Below, piece by piece: positions 37,018 through 47,070 of a stretch of DNA of 64,000 nt. The stretch lies in assembly GCF_018403325.1 (NCBI RefSeq), contig NZ_BOSL01000008.1, positions 124,001-188,000 on the forward strand. The letters are read 5' to 3'. The notes beneath the pieces are model-generated. The model saw only the letters and a list, made by a program, of their open reading frames with translations, was not told where the DNA came from and made no database searches. The stretch is from Paenibacillus vini. GTDB lineage: Bacteria; Bacillota; Bacilli; Paenibacillales; Paenibacillaceae. The translations under genes and the position numbers were made by a program. Position 1 is the stretch's first letter. Each line of letters begins with the position of its first letter.

Positions 37018-37955
37018 TTAAATATCTTTTCAGCTTCTTCCCGAACCCGGTTCCGCAGAGACTCCGGTTCTATTACCTCCACGTCCGCTCCCCATCCAAG
37101 AATATAAGGGAGCAGCTCTTCCGACTGCCAAACGCGAAAGGTGACCATGAGTCCATCGTCCAATTCCTTTGTCATTTCCATATAAAATCTTCCGGTTTCG
37201 GCGATTTTATCGGCAATTTCGGGACTCGCCTTAAGCAGCACTTCAAGGTTACGTTCGTTTTGCGGGCGATAGTCACGCAGATTAAATCCGGGCGGCATGG
37301 AATAGCTCTCCTCTAACACCGCAAGATCCGCCATCCGTGACAAACGGAAATGGCGGATATCTTGCCGAAGCTCACAGCGCGCGATCAAAGTCCAATTTCC
37401 CTGAACGAGCGCAAGTCCATATGGCGAGACATTCCGCCTGCTCTCCCGATTACCGTCGGGCTCAGGTATTTTTTTCAGATAGGTAAAGCTTAATTTACGG
37501 CGATCCAGAATGGCCCGTCGCGTTTTTTCAAGATAGTCCTTTTCTTTCCGCGCGGTTACCTGTTCGCCGGCATGAAGGAGCCGCATCGTATCCCGAATAC
37601 GTACGGACTCTTTACGAATAGGCTCCGGAAGAATCGCTTCAATTTTTACTTTGGCCGTCTTGGCGACCCTATCATAATCAGCATCCAGCCGCTGCTCAAT
37701 AAAATCCGCCCCCATTAACAAAGCCACAGCCTCTTCAGCCGTAAAACCTACCGGCGGCAGGAAATACCCTTCCATCAAGGAATAACCCTGACCCGGAGCC
37801 CCGACAATCGGAACCCCCGCTTCGCTAAGCGCTTGAATATCGCGGTATATCGTGCGCACGCTCGTCTCGAATCGGGCCGCCAAATCCTCTGCGCGAAGCA
37901 TCTTACTGTGCTGGAGCTCAAGCGTGATTGCGAGCTGCCGTTCCGTTTTGTTCAT
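37008..37955 (-). CDS. HTH/WYL-domain transcriptional regulator (YafY-like)
   Basis: 315 residues. N-terminal HTH_11 (LRAEDLAARFETSVRTIYRDI, about 20-40); WYL-type domain about 140-220 with SPYGLALVQGNWTLIARCEL in place of the canonical W-Y-L motif; and a C-terminal WCX extension (EVLLKASPEIADKIA to the end). Such regulators bind nucleic-acid or nucleotide ligands. The start ATG has GAAAGGAA upstream. The DinB gene behind it is a probable partner or target. Confidence 0.85.
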   Translation of the reverse strand: MNKTERQLAITLELQHSKMLRAEDLAARFETSVRTIYRDIQALSEAGVPIVGAPGQGYSLMEGYFLPPVGFTAEEAVALLMGADFIEQRLDADYDRVAKTAKVKIEAILPEPIRKESVRIRDTMRLLHAGEQVTARKEKDYLEKTRRAILDRRKLSFTYLKKIPEPDGNRESRRNVSPYGLALVQGNWTLIARCELRQDIRHFRLSRMADLAVLEESYSMPPGFNLRDYRPQNERNLEVLLKASPEIADKIAETGRFYMEMTKELDDGLMVTFRVWQSEELLPYILGWGADVEVIEPESLRNRVREEAEKIFKRY

Positions 37956-37975
37956 TCCTTTCCCCCTATCGACCG

Positions 37976-39307
37976 TTATTCCGGGACAGCTGCAGGGATC
38001 GAGCCCGTTAGCAGCGCTCCTCCCTCCGGATGGTTACTTGCGGCAAGATCCCCTCCGTGCATTCTTACAATTCGCTGTGAAATCGTTAAACCAAGCCCGC
38101 TCCCTCCGGTCGAACGATTTCTGGATTGTTCTCCGCGATATAGCGGTTCAAACACATGCTGCATTTCCTCTTCAGTGAAGCCAGGCCCCGTATCCCTGAT
38201 CTTAAACAGTACTTTGTCTTCCTCCAAATAACAATTCACTTCAATTTTCCCATAGATGGGGGTATGTCTTACAGCATTATCTAAGAGGTTGTTCATGGCA
38301 CGTTCCAACAAGTGCGGATCACCGTTAAGGGAACATACGCCCTGGGAGCCCAATGAAATCGTAATTTGCTTTTGTTGGGCTTGCAGGCTCAAGCTATCTA
38401 TCGATTTTCGAAATATTAGATTTAAATCCAAAGTCTCTGTGATCAGTTTTGATTCCAAATAATCCATCTTTGTAAAGGTGAACAAGTCCTCAACCAACCG
38501 GTCCAATTGCGCCGATTTTTCTTTGCAAACCGCCAAATACTTATTCATTTTCTCCGGGGACTGAGCCACGCCTTGCTCCAAGCCATCCAGGTAACCCCTC
38601 AATGCGAACAACGGTGTCCGTAAATCATGCGCTACAGCCGAAATCACGAAGCGTCGTTCCTCTTCCAGCTCCACTTGTTTTTGAATGGATTGACGGAGTC
38701 CCTTAACCATCAACTCAAATCCGTCTCGCACCTCAGCAATTTCTGTGATTTTGGTCGATGGCAGCTGCACATCCAAATCTCCAGTTGCAATTTGTCTTGC
38801 GGCATAACCCATCTTTTCGAGGGGCTTAAGAAGAAATCTGCGCATCTCAAATCCAACTATAAAGAAAGCTAACAGCAGCCCGGTTATCGCAGCAATCATT
38901 TGAACCGTTCTTGTCTTCGGCAGATAAATGACAACCTCGCCAAGCTTACGACCGTCCTCCAGAATCGATAATCGTTCAATCGGCGCAGAAGCGTCCATGC
39001 CCTTCAAAGCGGACCGAAAAATCACCTGATCCGAAGCATCCAGGATCACAGCTTCCATCTCCGTTTCGCGCAATTTGATTTGCAATTGGTCAATCCATTG
39101 AGGATCGTTCCATTTGCCAGCACCCGCTTCGATCAGTTGAGTTGTCTCGGTCAACTGTTCTTGTATTAGCTCATTATGCGCCTGACTTCTTGAAAAGCCG
39201 AGCGTATTTGTTTCCATAAAATTAGAGATTACGAAGAATATCCAGGGCGCTGATAGGATGAAAAAGAAACAAAGCAAGGTAAAAGTACGAATGCGTAATG
39301 TTCTCAT
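37976..39307 (-). CDS. Sensor histidine kinase
   Basis: About 443 residues. Two membrane helices flank an extracytoplasmic region (about 35-140), followed by a HAMP domain (RRFLLKPLEKMGYAARQIAT), the H-box VAHDLRTPLFALRGYL with phospho-acceptor His, the N-box NNLLDNAVRHTP, DTGPGF and GGSGLGL. The ATG at 39307 has GGGAGG and lies 1 bp after the response-regulator stop (TGAGATG), so translation is coupled. It belongs to the EnvZ/VanS-type HPK1 group. Stimulus unknown. Confidence 0.9.
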   Translation of the reverse strand: MRTLRIRTFTLLCFFFILSAPWIFFVISNFMETNTLGFSRSQAHNELIQEQLTETTQLIEAGAGKWNDPQWIDQLQIKLRETEMEAVILDASDQVIFRSALKGMDASAPIERLSILEDGRKLGEVVIYLPKTRTVQMIAAITGLLLAFFIVGFEMRRFLLKPLEKMGYAARQIATGDLDVQLPSTKITEIAEVRDGFELMVKGLRQSIQKQVELEEERRFVISAVAHDLRTPLFALRGYLDGLEQGVAQSPEKMNKYLAVCKEKSAQLDRLVEDLFTFTKMDYLESKLITETLDLNLIFRKSIDSLSLQAQQKQITISLGSQGVCSLNGDPHLLERAMNNLLDNAVRHTPIYGKIEVNCYLEEDKVLFKIRDTGPGFTEEEMQHVFEPLYRGEQSRNRSTGGSGLGLTISQRIVRMHGGDLAASNHPEGGALLTGSIPAAVPE

Positions 39308-39308
39308 C

Positions 39309-39995
39309 TCATCCTCCCTCAAAACGATACCCGATACCCCATACATTGACCAGATATTGCGGTTGGTTCGGATCCCCTTCAATCTTTTCACGAAGCCGGC
39401 TTAAATGAACCCGAATCGTATGTCTGTCGCCGACTCCGTCCCAGAACTTCGCAAGCAGCTGGTCATATGTAAAAACTTGTCTGGGGTGTTCAGCAAATAA
39501 GCGCAGCAGTTCATATTCTTTCGGTGTAAGTACGACGTTGTTACCTTCTACAAAAACCTCTCTCGCGGTGAGGTTTAGTTTGATACGGCCATAATCCAAT
39601 ATTTGCTCTGCCTTTGGCTGCCGGGTATCGGCGCGCCGCAAAACAGCCTTTACTCTAGCAACGATCTCCCCAGGTGAAGCGGTTTTAACAATATAATCAT
39701 CACCGCCGAGCGTCAATCCTCGAATCTTGTCTACATCATCACTGCGGGCACTCAAGAAAAGTATAGGGACATCGCTCTCCGCACGAATTCGGCGGCACAA
39801 CTCAAACCCGTTTTGTCCAGGCATCATAATGTCCAGAACAATGCAATGAATCGGCTCGCTCTGAAATGCGTCCCAGGCCTGCTCAGCGTCACAAGCGGTA
39901 ATTACTTGAAAATAATCGTTCTCCAAAAAGTCTCTCAGCAGCTCGACGATACTTTGGTCATCGTCTACCACCAGGATCGTATGTAATGAACTCAT
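39309..39995 (-). CDS. OmpR/PhoB-type response regulator
   Basis: About 228 residues. The receiver domain has acidic pocket VVDDDQ and phospho-acceptor Asp in IVLDIMMPG; the conserved Lys is in DDYIVKTASPGEIVAR, where the usual K-P is K-T, a deviation. The C-terminal winged helix (LTPKEYELLRLF, HTIRVHLSRLREKIE, VWGIGYRFEGG) is complete. ATG 39995 with AGGTGG 7 nt upstream is chosen over 40001 and more distant ATGs. Operon with the downstream kinase; divergent from the PfpI fusion gene, a possible target. Confidence 0.9.
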   Translation of the reverse strand: MSSLHTILVVDDDQSIVELLRDFLENDYFQVITACDAEQAWDAFQSEPIHCIVLDIMMPGQNGFELCRRIRAESDVPILFLSARSDDVDKIRGLTLGGDDYIVKTASPGEIVARVKAVLRRADTRQPKAEQILDYGRIKLNLTAREVFVEGNNVVLTPKEYELLRLFAEHPRQVFTYDQLLAKFWDGVGDRHTIRVHLSRLREKIEGDPNQPQYLVNVWGIGYRFEGG

Positions 39996-40202
39996 GAACA
40001 TCCCACCTTGCATCCTAATATACCATTTTTTTCGCATCAGCAAGCATGACCGTATGTTTTGTGATGAGTTGTTTATAGTTTTGTGACCTTTTCCTAGCTT
40101 CATTTGAGATGTTCCGTTGTTAAGATTGATGCAGTTGAGTCGGAATGTCTACATACCGGGTTAAACATCTACCTGCAAAAAATGAGTTTAGGAGGATAAA
40201 TC

Positions 40203-41237
40203 ATGATATCGGTTCAAGTCGTACTCTTTGATGGATTCGACCTATTGGATGCCATTGCGCCTTATGAGGTGTTTTGTGCAGCGACTTTGTTTACGGAAAA
40301 CACGTTAAACGTGGAATTGGTCACCGCCGAAGGGCCTAGATTCGTGACTAGCGGCATTAACGGATTAAAAATTGAAGCGCACGGCAAGTTGAACCCGGAA
40401 CTTGCAGGGATTATTGTCGTCCCCGGAGCTTCCGGACCTATAGATGGCCACGGCCCTGCTTCGGTCCCGTCGATTCTGGGAGCAGCAGCGAATTCGGATC
40501 TTACCGGACTGATGGAGCGAGCCCTGGGAAGGAACGATGTTATAGTCGCCACGGTATGCGGCGGCTCCCTGGTGTTAGCCATGGGAGGGTTATTGGAAGG
40601 CAGATCGGCGGTCACGAATCATCTGGGCATGGATTTGCTTGGAGCAACAGGTGCCATTCCCGTCTCAGCGCGTGTAGTGGACGACGGCAATCTGGTTACC
40701 GGCGGCGGAGTTACTTCAGGGCTCGATGTCGCGTTATATCTTCTGGAACGTGAGCTCGGGCCGCGCATCGCCCTCGCGGTTGAGCAATTGTTTGAATTTG
40801 AGCGGAGAGGAACGGTCTGGCGGGCGATGGGAATGGCACCAAACACTCAAATGACACCCGCGGATGAGAGTGCGAACATCCCCTCTATTCACGATGATTC
40901 CCTGAACAGCAAAGCTACTTTTGCCTCCGCCTTTGATGGCGATTGGGATACGACGATCGTAACGCCGGTCGGAAAGTTAGAAGTCAGACTTTCGATTTCA
41001 ACGAATGACGGGATCATTCAGGGTACGGCAACCCAAGGAAACGATAAAATTCCTTTCATAAATCCCGTACTTCTTAACGATAAGCTGGCCTGGAATCTGC
41101 GAGTTACAAAACCGTTACGCTTAAATCTTAAATTCGAAGTATCCGCGGACGGTGAACTTATGACCGGAGTCGCAAAAGCGGGCTTGCTGCCTGCATCCAA
41201 ATTAACGGGCAAACGCATTTCAGGGGCGTCATCCTGA
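40203..41237 (+). CDS. DJ-1/PfpI family protein with extra C-terminal beta domain
   Basis: 344 residues. The DJ-1/PfpI domain (about 1-205) has the reactive Cys119 at the nucleophile elbow in VATVCGGSLVLA, and resembles isonitrile hydratase/AraC-N-terminal PfpI proteins. From about 236 a separate beta-rich domain starts (AFDGDWDTTIVTPVGKLEV, then KPLRLNLKFEVSADGELMTG), resembling a small lipocalin-like or calycin fold that occurs elsewhere as a repeated unit. The fusion is uncommon to me. TAGGAGG ribosome site. Divergent from the two-component system and 34 bp before a DUF2306 gene, probably an operon. Confidence 0.82.
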   Translation: MISVQVVLFDGFDLLDAIAPYEVFCAATLFTENTLNVELVTAEGPRFVTSGINGLKIEAHGKLNPELAGIIVVPGASGPIDGHGPASVPSILGAAANSDLTGLMERALGRNDVIVATVCGGSLVLAMGGLLEGRSAVTNHLGMDLLGATGAIPVSARVVDDGNLVTGGGVTSGLDVALYLLERELGPRIALAVEQLFEFERRGTVWRAMGMAPNTQMTPADESANIPSIHDDSLNSKATFASAFDGDWDTTIVTPVGKLEVRLSISTNDGIIQGTATQGNDKIPFINPVLLNDKLAWNLRVTKPLRLNLKFEVSADGELMTGVAKAGLLPASKLTGKRISGASS

Positions 41238-41271
41238 TTAGGTCAAAGCCCCAAGGAGTGATTACTTACCT

Positions 41272-41898
41272 ATGAAAAAACGGAAATGGTTATACGGAGC
41301 ATTAGCGGGTATCAGTTTTATATTTATCGTGTACGCCTTGGCGGATAACTTTATCTTTGATCCCGAGGCTAAAGAATTTCTAAGTCATAAAACCGGACTC
41401 AGGCGCGAACTTAAACCCGCGGTCTGGTTAAATGTGATGCGTATTCATGTGGCATTAGCCTGTATCGCGATGGCAACGGGACTGATTAACTTTTTGAAGC
41501 GAGTGCGTGATCGCAGTATTTTAGTTCATCGCATTAACGGTTATGTCTATCTGATATCCGTTCTTGTCGTCGTATTGACATCCGGATACATGGCGCCTTA
41601 CGCCACAGGAGGAAAAATAGCAAGCATCGGATTCAACGCGATCAATATGATATGGCTGATCATCACCGCTACAGCGCTAGTTCAAATCAAAAAAAAGCGG
41701 ATACAAGCTCACCGGAACTGGATGGTTCGCAGTTATGCCTATTGTTATACGAATCTGTCAATTCATCTCGTCACCGCTCTGTTTCATCAGGGCTTTGGAT
41801 TTCAATACGTCACCAGTTACACCATAGGCGTTTATGGCACTATAGCGTTATTATTGGCAATTCCGGAAGCGATCCTCAGAAAGTTAGAACCCGCCTGA
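41272..41898 (+). CDS. DUF2306 membrane protein
   Basis: 208 residues with about five membrane helices. DUF2306 family, heme-like His positions RIHVALACIAM, ILVHRINGYVYLI and AHRNWMVRSYAY in or near helices suggest a possible cytochrome-b-like metal or heme site, but this is inference. AAGGAG lies 13 nt before the ATG, a long spacing. It follows the PfpI fusion and is closed by a strong terminator. Confidence 0.82.
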   Translation: MKKRKWLYGALAGISFIFIVYALADNFIFDPEAKEFLSHKTGLRRELKPAVWLNVMRIHVALACIAMATGLINFLKRVRDRSILVHRINGYVYLISVLVVVLTSGYMAPYATGGKIASIGFNAINMIWLIITATALVQIKKKRIQAHRNWMVRSYAYCYTNLSIHLVTALFHQGFGFQYVTSYTIGVYGTIALLLAIPEAILRKLEPA

Positions 41899-41901
41899 CA
41901 A

Positions 41902-41932
41902 TAGCCCGCTCTTTAGAGCGGGCTAGATTTTT
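41902..41932 (+). terminator. Intrinsic terminator after the DUF2306 gene
   Basis: TAGCCCGCTC, loop TTTA, GAGCGGGCTA, then GATTTTTG. Confidence 0.9.
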
Positions 41933-42081
41933 GTATTCCTAAAGAAACGTTTTGCGAATAGAATAGTGCCATTTTCTCTGTATATTTGAAATCTTAGGAA
42001 TTATAAATATTGATCTGGTAAAAATACATTTGATCCTCAACCATAACCCATTATTTCATCGATGCCGGGGGGTTAAGTAGA

Positions 42082-43737
42082 ATGTGGTCCATCCTCATGA
42101 CTTTCATACCGAGTTGGAAACTGATCGCTCAGGCATTTTTGCTCCTTGCCGTTCCGGTTCTAATGATTTTGATGTCAAAGGTGATCCGAAAATCGGTAGT
42201 CAACACCTTCGCCTTAAAGCCTGATTCCCCTTCCCCGCCCGAAACAGAGATTGGCTTGGCGAATGTTCCGATAACCGGAACGTACGATTCCGATATCGTA
42301 ACGGTACGAAATGCGATTGGCGACCAAGCGGATGTACTGATCCGTGAAATAGTCATTAGCGGAACAGAAACCCGCGTCGCCATTGTATTTTTGGAAGGTT
42401 TGACGGACAGCGATTTGATTGACAGCCATCTGATCACTCCATTAATACACCGAGGCGTACCGGAAGAGGATCGCTCCAGCTTCCATGACTCTTTGAGCGC
42501 ATATTTAACGGAACGGCTTATCCCTGCCAGCGACATCAAAAAGTCTTCCGATTTTCAAGCTCTCGTGGAAGGGATTCTGTTCGGCCAAACCGGAGTTCTC
42601 GTAGAAGGCTTGCAAGAAGTGCTCCTTATCGGCACTGCCAAGGGTAAAAGCCGAAGCCTCGAAGAGCCTATGTCCGAAGCTCTTTTACGAGGACCGCGCA
42701 CAGGCTTCACGGAGCGAATCAGCGACAACACGGGTTTACTCCGTAGGCATGGCGAAAACGGAAGTCTCACACTGACCAAGTTTCAAATAGGGAGCCGCGT
42801 CAAGAAGATCTTGATCCTGGCATATATGCGGGATATCGCAGACCCGAACCTAGTGGATGAAGTAACTTCGCGTATTCAAAGAATCGATATTGACGACCCG
42901 ATCGAGTCGGGCTATATCGAACAGTTAATCGAAGATAACGTGTTAAGCCCGTTTCAGCAAATGCAAAATACGGAAAGACCGGACCGGGTCATTGCGGGAT
43001 TGCTGGAAGGACGAGTAGCCATATTACTCGACGGCACGCCATTTGCCCTTGTTTTGCCGGTCACCTTCAGCATGCTGCTGCAATCACCTGAAGATTATTA
43101 TGAACGTTGGCTTCCCGGATCGTTTATGCGGCTATTACGTTTTTTGGCTGCTCTCCTGGCATTGCTAGCTCCGGCGTTGTATATTTCCTTCATTTCGTTT
43201 CACCCGGGACTTATCCCCACGAAATTGGCTCTTTCCATAATAGAGAACCGGCAGGGAGTTCCATTCCCTTCGTTTATCGAAGCCCTGATCATGGAGATCT
43301 CCATCGAAATTCTTCGGGAGGCCGGGATCCGGCTCCCTAAACCGATCGGGCCGGCTATGGGTATCGTCGGAGGTCTGATCATCGGCGACGCTGCGGTCAA
43401 CGCCGGTATCGTCAGTCCTTTTCTCGTGATCGTCGTAGCGGTAACCGCCATATCTTCCTTTACCATTCCCGTATACAGTGCCGGACTCACGCTGCGTATC
43501 CTCCGGTTTACCGGAATGTTCTGCGCGGCCACATTGGGACTGTTTGGCGTGGTTATGTTCTTTCTGCTGATTTGCAGTCATCTTGTGCGGTTAAAGAGCT
43601 TCGGCGTCCCTTACGTAACTCCGATCGTACCTTACGGTTTTAGCGATTGGAAGGATCTGTTTGTTCGCGTTCCGTTAAAAATCATGAAAATGCGCCCTGT
43701 CATGTTTAATGCAAAGGATAAAGATCGAAGAAATTAG
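42082..43737 (+). CDS. Spore germination protein, GerA subunit family
   Basis: 551 residues: the A subunit of a nutrient germinant receptor in the inner spore membrane. A hydrophobic N-terminal segment precedes a soluble domain ([26 protein letters not shown]), then the membrane part with the family blocks [34 protein letters not shown] and [19 protein letters not shown]. Length is normal for the family, with an unusual hydrophobic N-terminal helix. GGGGGG ribosome site. First gene of a gerA-gerB-gerC operon. A forespore (sigma-G) promoter is expected, but I could not fix one. Confidence 0.92.
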   Translation: MWSILMTFIPSWKLIAQAFLLLAVPVLMILMSKVIRKSVVNTFALKPDSPSPPETEIGLANVPITGTYDSDIVTVRNAIGDQADVLIREIVISGTETRVAIVFLEGLTDSDLIDSHLITPLIHRGVPEEDRSSFHDSLSAYLTERLIPASDIKKSSDFQALVEGILFGQTGVLVEGLQEVLLIGTAKGKSRSLEEPMSEALLRGPRTGFTERISDNTGLLRRHGENGSLTLTKFQIGSRVKKILILAYMRDIADPNLVDEVTSRIQRIDIDDPIESGYIEQLIEDNVLSPFQQMQNTERPDRVIAGLLEGRVAILLDGTPFALVLPVTFSMLLQSPEDYYERWLPGSFMRLLRFLAALLALLAPALYISFISFHPGLIPTKLALSIIENRQGVPFPSFIEALIMEISIEILREAGIRLPKPIGPAMGIVGGLIIGDAAVNAGIVSPFLVIVVAVTAISSFTIPVYSAGLTLRILRFTGMFCAATLGLFGVVMFFLLICSHLVRLKSFGVPYVTPIVPYGFSDWKDLFVRVPLKIMKMRPVMFNAKDKDRRN

Positions 43738-43771
43738 AGTCATTGATGTAATCGGGAAGGATGTCGGAAGC

Positions 43772-44878
43772 ATGAGTGGTACGAGCAATAGCCAAAAAGA
43801 CCAAATCACCACCTCGCAAACCGCTGTCATGGTCATTAACTATATGCTTGGTGCTGGTATCCTTACCCTTCCTAGAACGATGGTGGAAGCCGCTAAAACT
43901 CCTGATGTCTGGATATCCATTCTTATTTCCGGAACGATCATATTGGCATCCGGTTGGATCATCGTGAAGCTCTGCAGCCGATTCCAAGGACAAACTTTGT
44001 TCCAGTTCCTGCCCGAAATTACGGGAAGAGCCATCGCGATGTTGATCAGTATTCTGGTCATATCTTATTTTCTGGCGATTTCCGCCTTTGAAATCCGGAT
44101 CATGGCGGAAACCGGGTTTTACCTATTGGAAGGCACGCCTTCCTGGGCAATCGTGATGACATTCATGTGGATCGGTTTGTATTTAATACTGGGTGGCGTT
44201 AGCTGTCTCTCCCGTCTCTACGAAATCATTTTACCGATCACGCTCGTATTTTTCTTGATAGCTATCCTGCTCAGCAGCCGTATATTCGATATCGATCATT
44301 TGAGGCCGGTCCTGGGCTCGGGCATTACGCCTGTGCTTAAAGGAATCAAGCCTTCGTTGTTGTCCTTTACGGGTTATGAAATCATGCTTGTCGCTTTGGC
44401 ATACATGAAGAATCAGGGAAAAGCGAATAAAGCCATGATAGCCGGTGTTACGGTGCCGGTCGTCATTTATTTAATTACCGTCATTATGGTCATAGGCGGC
44501 CTCTCTATCAACGGGCTGGAGAAAAGAACCTGGCCTACCTTGGATCTTATGAGAAGCTTTGAGGTGCAGGGTCTCATTTTTGAGCGTTTCGAATCCCTTT
44601 TGCTCGTGATCTGGATTATGCAAATCTTTTCGACATTTACGGTTACGCACTATGCAGCCTCACTCGGCTGGTCGCAAATGTTCAATAGAAATTTCCGACC
44701 TTTCGTATTCGCCATGCTCCCCGTCATCTATCTGATCGCCATGGTTCCCAAAGATATTAACCAGGTGTTTAATCTCGGCGATATGTTCGGCAATGTCTCC
44801 GTCTATTTGTTCGGAGGTGTACCGCTGATATTGCTATTCGTTAGCATCCTCCGCAAAAAAGGAGCGAAACCGGAATGA
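43772..44878 (+). CDS. Spore germination permease, GerB subunit family
   Basis: About 368 residues with ten membrane helices, APC-superfamily GerAB type; it should bind the germinant amino acid or sugar. Family segments are INYMLGAGILTLPR near helix 1 and the unwound-helix region FTGYEIMLVALAYMKNQ. The ATG at 43772 follows GGGAAGG at about 11 nt; the ATG at 43709 lies inside gerA and lacks a ribosome site. Stop overlaps the start of gerC (ATGA). Confidence 0.9.
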   Translation: MSGTSNSQKDQITTSQTAVMVINYMLGAGILTLPRTMVEAAKTPDVWISILISGTIILASGWIIVKLCSRFQGQTLFQFLPEITGRAIAMLISILVISYFLAISAFEIRIMAETGFYLLEGTPSWAIVMTFMWIGLYLILGGVSCLSRLYEIILPITLVFFLIAILLSSRIFDIDHLRPVLGSGITPVLKGIKPSLLSFTGYEIMLVALAYMKNQGKANKAMIAGVTVPVVIYLITVIMVIGGLSINGLEKRTWPTLDLMRSFEVQGLIFERFESLLLVIWIMQIFSTFTVTHYAASLGWSQMFNRNFRPFVFAMLPVIYLIAMVPKDINQVFNLGDMFGNVSVYLFGGVPLILLFVSILRKKGAKPE

Positions 44879-46074
44879 AGCGATACCTCCTCTTCGTCTT
44901 GCGGATTGCCGTTGCTGTTTCGCTGGTACTGAATACCGGCTGCTGGAGCAGCAATGAAATTGAAGATCTCAGCGTCTATGTAGGCCTAGCCCTTGACGTG
45001 GCTCAGGAATCCAAATTCGAACAGGGCATCGAGAAACAAGGTGCTTCCTATCCCAAACATAACATGTTGACGGCAACGGTCCAAATCGTCCCTCCGGTCA
45101 CGGGCAAAGGCCAGAAACAAGGGGGGACTTCGTCCGAGCAAGCTACGACATATATCAATGAAAAACTGACGGGAGACTCCCTCATCCAAATATTCCGCCA
45201 ATTCGCGCTGCGCAGAGACCGACCGCTCATCGGACATCATCTCAAAGTGATTGTTGTCTCATCGGAATTGGCCAAGCGATATAGCCTGGAGCAAATTTTC
45301 GATTTTGTTCTCCGGGATAATGATATCCGGCCAAGTTGCCTGGTGTTAGTCAGCCATCGGAACGCCTTTGAGTCACTTAGCACAAGCGAACCGGGAGAAA
45401 TCCCCGCCATCTATCTTGCCGGGCTCGTCAAAAATCGGTACCGGTCCAATAAAATCATTCCCCCGGTGTCCCTGATCAAACTGGATAGTCGAATGCAATC
45501 CGGATCAAGCTTTTTGCTGCAAAATGTCATAACCTCGGAAAATGAACATAAGTTTTCCGGAGCCGGCATTTTTAAAGGGAGCACCAAGAAATGGATCGGC
45601 GAGCTAAATGAATTCGATCTGGAAGGACTATCATGGTTCTCGTTCGACGTTATAGGCGGAGCGGTCAAGACTTATGCCCACGAAGGGTATACGATTACTT
45701 ACGAGCCTAAGCGCTCCAACAGTAAGATCATCCCCAAAGTCCAGGGCGACGATATTTCCTTTCATATTAAAGTTTCGTCCGAGGGGAGTTTAATGGAAGA
45801 TTGGAGTTTTCCGGAAATCCCTTCCTCAGAAGAATACATGCGCGAGTTGGAGAAACTGTTCGAAAAACAAGTCAACAAACAGATCCAACAGGTGCTGTAC
45901 AAAATGCAGCATGTATACCGCGTCGACGTCGGTGGATTTAACGAGCAACTACGCATCAAATACCCTAAGGTTTGGAACCGGGTAAAGGAGGACTGGGACG
46001 AAACCTTCAGCAGCATTCCGATTACCTATGAAGTCGACATGAATATAACGGATTTCGGGTCTTCCAATGACTGA
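44875..46074 (+). CDS. Ger(x)C family germination lipoprotein
   Basis: 399-residue GerC subunit. The lipoprotein signal has lipobox NTGC (Cys23) followed by WSSNEIEDLSVYVGLALD, typical of the family. The conserved DNDIRPSCLVLVS segment and a long helical C-terminus (EKQVNKQIQQVLYKMQHVY) are present. It should anchor on the outer surface of the inner spore membrane and complete the receptor with GerA and GerB. Overlaps gerB by 4 bp. Confidence 0.92.
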   Translation: MKRYLLFVLRIAVAVSLVLNTGCWSSNEIEDLSVYVGLALDVAQESKFEQGIEKQGASYPKHNMLTATVQIVPPVTGKGQKQGGTSSEQATTYINEKLTGDSLIQIFRQFALRRDRPLIGHHLKVIVVSSELAKRYSLEQIFDFVLRDNDIRPSCLVLVSHRNAFESLSTSEPGEIPAIYLAGLVKNRYRSNKIIPPVSLIKLDSRMQSGSSFLLQNVITSENEHKFSGAGIFKGSTKKWIGELNEFDLEGLSWFSFDVIGGAVKTYAHEGYTITYEPKRSNSKIIPKVQGDDISFHIKVSSEGSLMEDWSFPEIPSSEEYMRELEKLFEKQVNKQIQQVLYKMQHVYRVDVGGFNEQLRIKYPKVWNRVKEDWDETFSSIPITYEVDMNITDFGSSND

Positions 46075-46080
46075 ATCGGA

Positions 46081-46110
46081 AACGGCTGCCTTTCAAGGGC
46101 AGCCGTTCCA
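46081..46110. terminator. Bidirectional terminator between gerC and the recombinase gene
   Basis: AACGGCTGCC (46081-46090) / GGCAGCCGTT (46098-46107) with a 7-nt loop; lies between convergent stops. Confidence 0.8.
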
Positions 46111-46111
46111 T

Positions 46112-47026
46112 TTATATCACGGGTATCTCTATCGTAGTCATCGCGCTCCGCTTCTGCTCGTCATTGATATGCGTATAAATCATAGTCGTTTCGATCGATG
46201 CATGGCCCAGTAGCTCTTTGACGACGCGGATATCCACATTATTATTCAGCAGCATCGTAGCAAAGGAGTGCCTCAGCTTATGACAAGAAAGTCTCATATC
46301 GGTCATTTGCGGATGATCCTGCTTAAACGCATCGAAGACTTGAGCGGCGATCTTCTGAATCTGACGGATCGATAGCCTTCTTCCTTTTTGGGACACGAAA
46401 AATGCTTCTTCTTTGGAGCTATAAGGCTGAATACGTTCCTCCGCCACTTTTACAAGTACATCTACAACCATTTCCGGCAACGGAATCTCATTCCACTTGC
46501 GCCCTTTCCCCAACACTTCAAGCGTTCCCTTTTCCTTCTTAAAATGAGAAAGATTCAATCGATGCACTTCCCCCACCCGTAGACCGCAATACCCCATCAA
46601 CAGGAAAATAGCCAAGTTCCGATCCCGAAACCGCCCCTCCACATAAGTGAGCACTTTCTTTAGTTCCTGCTCTTCCAAGTAGACGGGTATCTTGTTTTTC
46701 TCGGTCTTGGATTTCTTCACCTCTAAAGCGGGGTTTCTTGTTGCAAGCTCAAAATCGATCAGCGACGTGTAAAACGACCGGATGGCGGACAGCGTTCTGT
46801 TCCTCGTTCGATCTCCGGCCGATTCCTGTTTGGATACAAGAAAACTGACAACATGTAACTTACCAGCCTGCTGCACCGGAAGTTCATCTAAAGAAGATAG
46901 ATAATCGAATACTTCCCTCTTATATTCTTTTCTAGTGGCCTCGGTATAACCGGACTGCTTCATCCAAATCGTAAAAGCCTGAATCGGCTCGGAGTAGATT
47001 TCTTCGATGTCATATTTATTCGTCAA
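46112..47026 (-). CDS. Tyrosine recombinase/integrase (XerC-like)
   Basis: 304 residues. SAM-like N-terminal core-binding domain (about 15-95) and catalytic domain with all expected residues: R150 (GLRVGE), K174 (LGKGRK), H249 and R252 (CHKLRHS), H275 (LGHAS) and nucleophile Y284 (MIYTH). TTG start with GAGGGATTGCG spacing. The chromosomal XerC/XerD and integrons are similar in size, but no partner, excisionase or mobile-element genes are near. A perfect palindrome and short direct repeat lie upstream (47056-47070, 47155-47272). Confidence 0.9.
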   Translation of the reverse strand: MTNKYDIEEIYSEPIQAFTIWMKQSGYTEATRKEYKREVFDYLSSLDELPVQQAGKLHVVSFLVSKQESAGDRTRNRTLSAIRSFYTSLIDFELATRNPALEVKKSKTEKNKIPVYLEEQELKKVLTYVEGRFRDRNLAIFLLMGYCGLRVGEVHRLNLSHFKKEKGTLEVLGKGRKWNEIPLPEMVVDVLVKVAEERIQPYSSKEEAFFVSQKGRRLSIRQIQKIAAQVFDAFKQDHPQMTDMRLSCHKLRHSFATMLLNNNVDIRVVKELLGHASIETTMIYTHINDEQKRSAMTTIEIPVI

Positions 47027-47055
47027 CGCAATCCCTCGCTATTTTATGTATAATA

Positions 47056-47070
47056 TGCTAGATTCTAGCA
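47056..47070. promoter_or_regulatory. Perfect palindrome upstream of the recombinase gene
   Basis: TGCTAGATTCTAGCA, 7-bp arms around one base, 30 bp before the TTG start and overlapping the likely promoter (TATTAT/ATTATA beside it on the minus strand). Could be an operator or a recombinase arm site. Confidence 0.45.

Noticed and set aside
42000-42081. Sigma-G-like promoter before the gerA operon
   Set aside because: Candidates such as GCGAATA or AAAATA with poorly placed CATAACC do not match the consensus at accepted spacing well enough to call.
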